The notes below the pieces were generated by a model that saw nothing but the letters and a program-made list of their open reading frames with translations, was not told the origin of the DNA and made no database searches. Below, one piece after another: positions 61,281 to 64,000 of a stretch of 64,000 bases of DNA. The stretch is from Anaerolineae bacterium (GTDB taxonomy: Bacteria; Chloroflexota; Anaerolineae; Anaerolineales; Anaerolineaceae). The stretch's first letter is position 1. Every line of letters begins with the position of its first letter. The position numbers were made by a program, and so were the translations under genes. The DNA lies in assembly GCA_013314735.1 (NCBI GenBank), contig JABUFD010000007.1, positions 1 to 64,000 on the forward strand. The letters are read 5' to 3'.

Positions 61281-62738
61281 ATGCAGGTGAAATCCCAGCT
61301 CGGTCTGACAGGCACATCGTTTGGACGCTACCGCATCGATGAATTTATCGGTTCCGGCGGGATGGCGGCAGTCTACAAGGGCTTCGATACCCGCCTGGAG
61401 CGCCACGTGGCAGTAAAGGTGCTGCCGCAGTATACACAGACCGAGGAATACATCGCGCGCTTTGAACGCGAGGCCAAGGCGATGGCGCGCCTGTTCCATC
61501 CCCATATCGTGTCGGTGCATGATTTCGGGCAGCAGGAAGGCAACCTGTACCTGGTGATGGACTTCATCAGCGGCGGCACACTCGAGAAGCGCCTCAAAGG
61601 CATCCCGGTGCCGTGCCTCGAAGCGGTGCGCTTTTTGCTGCCGGTGGTGTACGCTCTCGGCTACGCCCACAGCCAGGGGGTGATCCACCGCGACGTGAAA
61701 CCCGCCAACATCCTGATGGATGCCGACAAGCGCCCGGTGCTTTCCGATTTCGGCATCGCCAAGGTGGTGATGGGGGAGAACGTCAAGCCGGTCACGCGCA
61801 CCGGGGTGGGACTGGGCACCCCCGATTACATGGCGCCGGAGCAGGGCCTGGGGCGCGAGGTCGACGGGCGCGCGGATATTTATTCGCTGGGGGTGATCTT
61901 TTACGAGATGCTGGTGGGTGAAAAACCCTACCCCCAGGGGCACGGAATGCAGATCATGATGATGCACATCATGGACCCCTTCCCGCATCCGTGCAGCAAG
62001 TACCCGGACACGCCGCAGCAGGTGGAACGGGTGCTGATGAAGATGGTCGAGAAGGACCCGCGCGACCGCTACCAGTCGATGGCGGAACTGGCGCAGGCGC
62101 TGCAGGAGCTGCAGCCCGGCAGCGCCGCCGTCAGCAATGTCAGCGGTCTGTTCAGCGAAGAATCGATGATGTTCAGGATCGAAACGCCGGATGCCGCCCC
62201 GCGCAGTTGCCCCGCCTGCGGGCAGCCGGTGCGCCAGGGCGATAAGTTCTGCGCGCAGTGCGGCAGCGCGCTGGAAGCTGATACGCGCGAAAAGCAGCCG
62301 CAGCCGGCGGAGGCGCAGCCCGCCCCGCCCCAACAGACGGTACGCCCCGGCGCGGCACGCTCCGGCGTGGTGCGCAAGGCGGAGGCCGAAGCCGAACCTG
62401 CCGCGGCAAGGCCAGCGCACCGCGAACCCACCAAACCCCTGCCCGGCGGCTGGGAACTGGAGGTGATCAGCGGTACGCACCCCGGACGCCGCATCCCGCT
62501 GACAGAAAAGATGATCGCCGGGCGCAGCCAGGGGAATGAGATCTGGGTCAACAACAACAACGCCTCACGCCGCCACGCCGAAATCCTGCACGTGGGTGAT
62601 GCCTACCAGGTGCGCGACCTGGGTTCCACCAACGGCACGTGGGTCAACAGCAAACGCATCGAGGGGCCGGTGCTGTTGAAAGAAAACGACACGATCATCA
62701 TCGGCGATACCGAGTTCATCCTGCGCTCCGCCTCTTAA
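61281..62738 (+). CDS. Soluble Ser/Thr protein kinase with zinc ribbon and FHA domain
   Basis: A 485-residue signalling protein. Residues 14-275 are a Hanks-type kinase: GRYRIDEFIGSGGMAAVYKG (P-loop), HVAVKVLPQ (Lys), HRDVKPANILM (catalytic loop), SDFGIAKV (DFG) and GTPDYMAPEQ (APE). A zinc ribbon is at about 310-335 (SCPACGQPVRQG, CAQCGSAL). After a Pro/Ala-rich linker, an FHA domain occupies 390-485 (AGRSQGNEIWVNN, ASRRHAEIL, LGSTNGTWVNSKRI). There is no membrane segment, unlike most bacterial kinases of this type, so it is cytoplasmic. No substrate gene is beside it. Confidence 0.93.
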   Translation: MQVKSQLGLTGTSFGRYRIDEFIGSGGMAAVYKGFDTRLERHVAVKVLPQYTQTEEYIARFEREAKAMARLFHPHIVSVHDFGQQEGNLYLVMDFISGGTLEKRLKGIPVPCLEAVRFLLPVVYALGYAHSQGVIHRDVKPANILMDADKRPVLSDFGIAKVVMGENVKPVTRTGVGLGTPDYMAPEQGLGREVDGRADIYSLGVIFYEMLVGEKPYPQGHGMQIMMMHIMDPFPHPCSKYPDTPQQVERVLMKMVEKDPRDRYQSMAELAQALQELQPGSAAVSNVSGLFSEESMMFRIETPDAAPRSCPACGQPVRQGDKFCAQCGSALEADTREKQPQPAEAQPAPPQQTVRPGAARSGVVRKAEAEAEPAAARPAHREPTKPLPGGWELEVISGTHPGRRIPLTEKMIAGRSQGNEIWVNNNNASRRHAEILHVGDAYQVRDLGSTNGTWVNSKRIEGPVLLKENDTIIIGDTEFILRSAS

Positions 62739-62873
62739 GACTTCCGAAGTCTGTGAGACTTCGAAAGTCTATATTTGAGCGGTTCGATTCCTGATTCACA
62801 CCCCGATTCAGAGGCGCGGCTGAGCCGTGCCGTATGTTTCAGACTTCGGAAGTCTTAAAGACTTCCGAAGTCT
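62738..62873. repeat. Repeat cluster: four GACTTC-type palindromes flanking element copy D
   Basis: AGACTTCCGAAGTCT (62738-62752) and a near copy (62756-62770) are followed by a degenerate palindromic-element copy (GCGGTTCGATTC at 62779, GAGGCGCGGCTGAGCCGTGC at 62811-62830). Then come AGACTTCGGAAGTCT (62841-62855) and AGACTTCCGAAGTCT (62859-62873). The two repeat families are nested together. The region separates the convergent kinase and GH13 genes and could act as their shared terminator. Confidence 0.65.
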
Positions 62874-62885
62874 GTGGTTGGTTAA

Positions 62886-64000
62886 CTACTGCACCCTGTA
62901 AATGCCGCCGCTGACGCCGGGGAGGGTCAGTTTCCAGCCGCTTTCGGTGCGGTGCAGGCTGTCAGGCGCGCCCCACAGGCATTCCGCGCTGTGGATCCCC
63001 TCCGGCAGGGCATCGGCGGGCAGATCGACCGCCGCCGCCGATGCGGACGGGTTGAGTGCCACCAGCACGCTTTCGCCGCCGCCCTGGCGCAGGTACGCGA
63101 ACGGGTAGCGCCCCGCCCTGGCATACACCACCTGGAAATCGGTGTGATTGAGCAGCGCGGGGTGCGCCAGGCGCAGCCGGGTGAGGGCGCGGATCGTGTT
63201 CAGGAGCGAATCCGGGTCGGATTCCTGGTCCGCCACGGTGCGGTGGTCGAGGTCGGCTTCCACCGGCAGGTAGAGCTGGTCCGCCGGGGCGTCGGAAAAA
63301 CCGGCATTCTTTGCATGGCTCCATTGCATCGGGGTGCGCACCTCGGTGCGCATGTAGCCGCCCTCTTTGGAAGGCAGCCCCGCCACACCCACCATGCCGA
63401 CCTCGTCGCCGTAGTACACCTTGGGCACACCCGGCATGGTCATCAGGAAGGCATACGCCAGCTTGAGGTCCTCAAAATCACGGCCCTTGCCCAGGCGCGG
63501 GGTGATATCGTGGTTGCCGGAGAACAGGCACAGGTAGCCGGCCTTGCGGGTGGCGTTGAAGCGCTGCTGGTATTCGGTGACGAACTCCATGATGTTGCCC
63601 AGGCCTTCGCGGTCGAAAAAGCTGAAGCCGCCGCCGCCAAAGCCCATCATGCTGTGGTGTTTGCGGAACAGCGCCCGCATCCCCGCCCCGGCGAAATCGA
63701 GGTAGAGGTCCACGTGGAACCCGGCCTTGATCGCCCGGTCGGGGCGGCCCCATTCGGAAATCAGCACCGCTTCGGGGTGTTCGGCATCCAGCCAGGTGCG
63801 GATTTCCTGCCACAGGGCGATGGTGGCGCGTGAGCCGGGGTCATCCTTCACCAGCGATGCGGCCATATCCACGCGGAAGCCGTCGGCGCCCATTTCGAGC
63901 CAGAAGTGGATGATCTTGCGCAGTTCGGCGCGCACCGCTTTCGGGCCGGGCGCGTCCACCGCCTGCTGCCAGGGCTGGTCGGGATCAGGATTGGCAAAGC
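62886..64000 (-). CDS. GH13 alpha-glucosidase/amylase-type enzyme (partial, start beyond window)
   Basis: The C-terminal 371 residues of a GH13 glycoside hydrolase; the 5' part lies beyond the right end. The frame is open to base 64000 and reads FANPDPDQPWQQAVDAPGP before the first visible in-frame GTG. The nucleophile is in GADGFRVDMAA, the acid-base Glu in VLISEWGRPD, and the third carboxylate in FSGNHDITPR. A C-terminal beta domain starts near SLLNTIRALTRLR. The class resembles alpha-glucosidases or trehalose-synthase-like enzymes that act on malto-oligosaccharides or related sugars. It points toward the kinase gene. Confidence 0.88.
   Translation of the reverse strand, partial: FANPDPDQPWQQAVDAPGPKAVRAELRKIIHFWLEMGADGFRVDMAASLVKDDPGSRATIALWQEIRTWLDAEHPEAVLISEWGRPDRAIKAGFHVDLYLDFAGAGMRALFRKHHSMMGFGGGGFSFFDREGLGNIMEFVTEYQQRFNATRKAGYLCLFSGNHDITPRLGKGRDFEDLKLAYAFLMTMPGVPKVYYGDEVGMVGVAGLPSKEGGYMRTEVRTPMQWSHAKNAGFSDAPADQLYLPVEADLDHRTVADQESDPDSLLNTIRALTRLRLAHPALLNHTDFQVVYARAGRYPFAYLRQGGGESVLVALNPSASAAAVDLPADALPEGIHSAECLWGAPDSLHRTESGWKLTLPGVSGGIYRVQ

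Overview
This 64 kb window is a contiguous, GC-rich (roughly 60%) bacterial chromosome segment with short intergenic gaps, mixed gene orientation and mostly purine-rich ribosome binding sites. Gene content suggests an anaerobic or facultative, sugar-degrading bacterium, most likely Chloroflexota (Anaerolineae-like). Clues are a ferredoxin-dependent 2-oxoacid oxidoreductase, a SUF-only Fe-S machinery, SpoVS without other sporulation genes, many lipoproteins, a soluble kinase-FHA protein and several glycoside hydrolases. The taxonomic call is inference; no rRNA or tRNA gene was seen.

Layout. 0.2-7.2 kb: GPH-type sugar symporter, molybdopterin oxidoreductase, an unusual GGDEF-RdgB fusion, the primary sigma factor and a YceD-type protein. 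7.2-10.6 kb: a palindrome-rich control region and the korAB pair. 10.7-16.5 kb: a MITE-like element and two large secreted repeat proteins that share a C-terminal module. 16.7-19.8 kb: a long leader with tandem terminators, then a polar amino-acid ABC transporter. 20-22.8 kb: a lipoprotein, a thioredoxin-like protein and an unrecognised membrane/coiled-coil protein. 22.9-28.3 kb: sufCBDSU. 28.6-31.6 kb: flavin-binding protein, rhodanese lipoprotein and two DegV proteins. 31.8-44.2 kb: R3H ATPase, GNAT, PatB-like lyase, DUF218, a small zinc-ribbon protein, TetR, Kbl, Nudix, Rrf2, SpoVS, a heparinase-like protein and a lipoprotein. 44.2-44.9 kb: a HigBA toxin-antitoxin pair with a clear operator. 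45-52.1 kb: alpha-L-fucosidase, a MacAB-like efflux operon, and a NarL-type two-component pair. 52.2-64 kb: methyltransferase, GH36, serC-serA, FAD protein, GH42, Ser/Thr kinase-FHA, and the 3' part of a GH13 enzyme that runs off the right end.

How the genes work together. The window combines sugar capture and hydrolysis (GH29, GH36, GH42, GH13, GPH symporter), amino-acid uptake and serine/threonine metabolism (ABC transporter, SerCA, Kbl, PatB), and Fe-S assembly (Suf, with a possible Fe-S-sensing Rrf2 regulator 12 kb away) that would feed the ferredoxin-linked KorAB.

The most unusual observations are the diguanylate cyclase fused to a complete XTP/dITP pyrophosphatase, a family of palindromic intergenic elements (one copy with clear terminal inverted repeats, one apparently inserted at the 3' end of sufU), a second palindromic repeat family, a palindrome shared by two divergent promoter regions, and the structured leader upstream of the amino-acid transporter.
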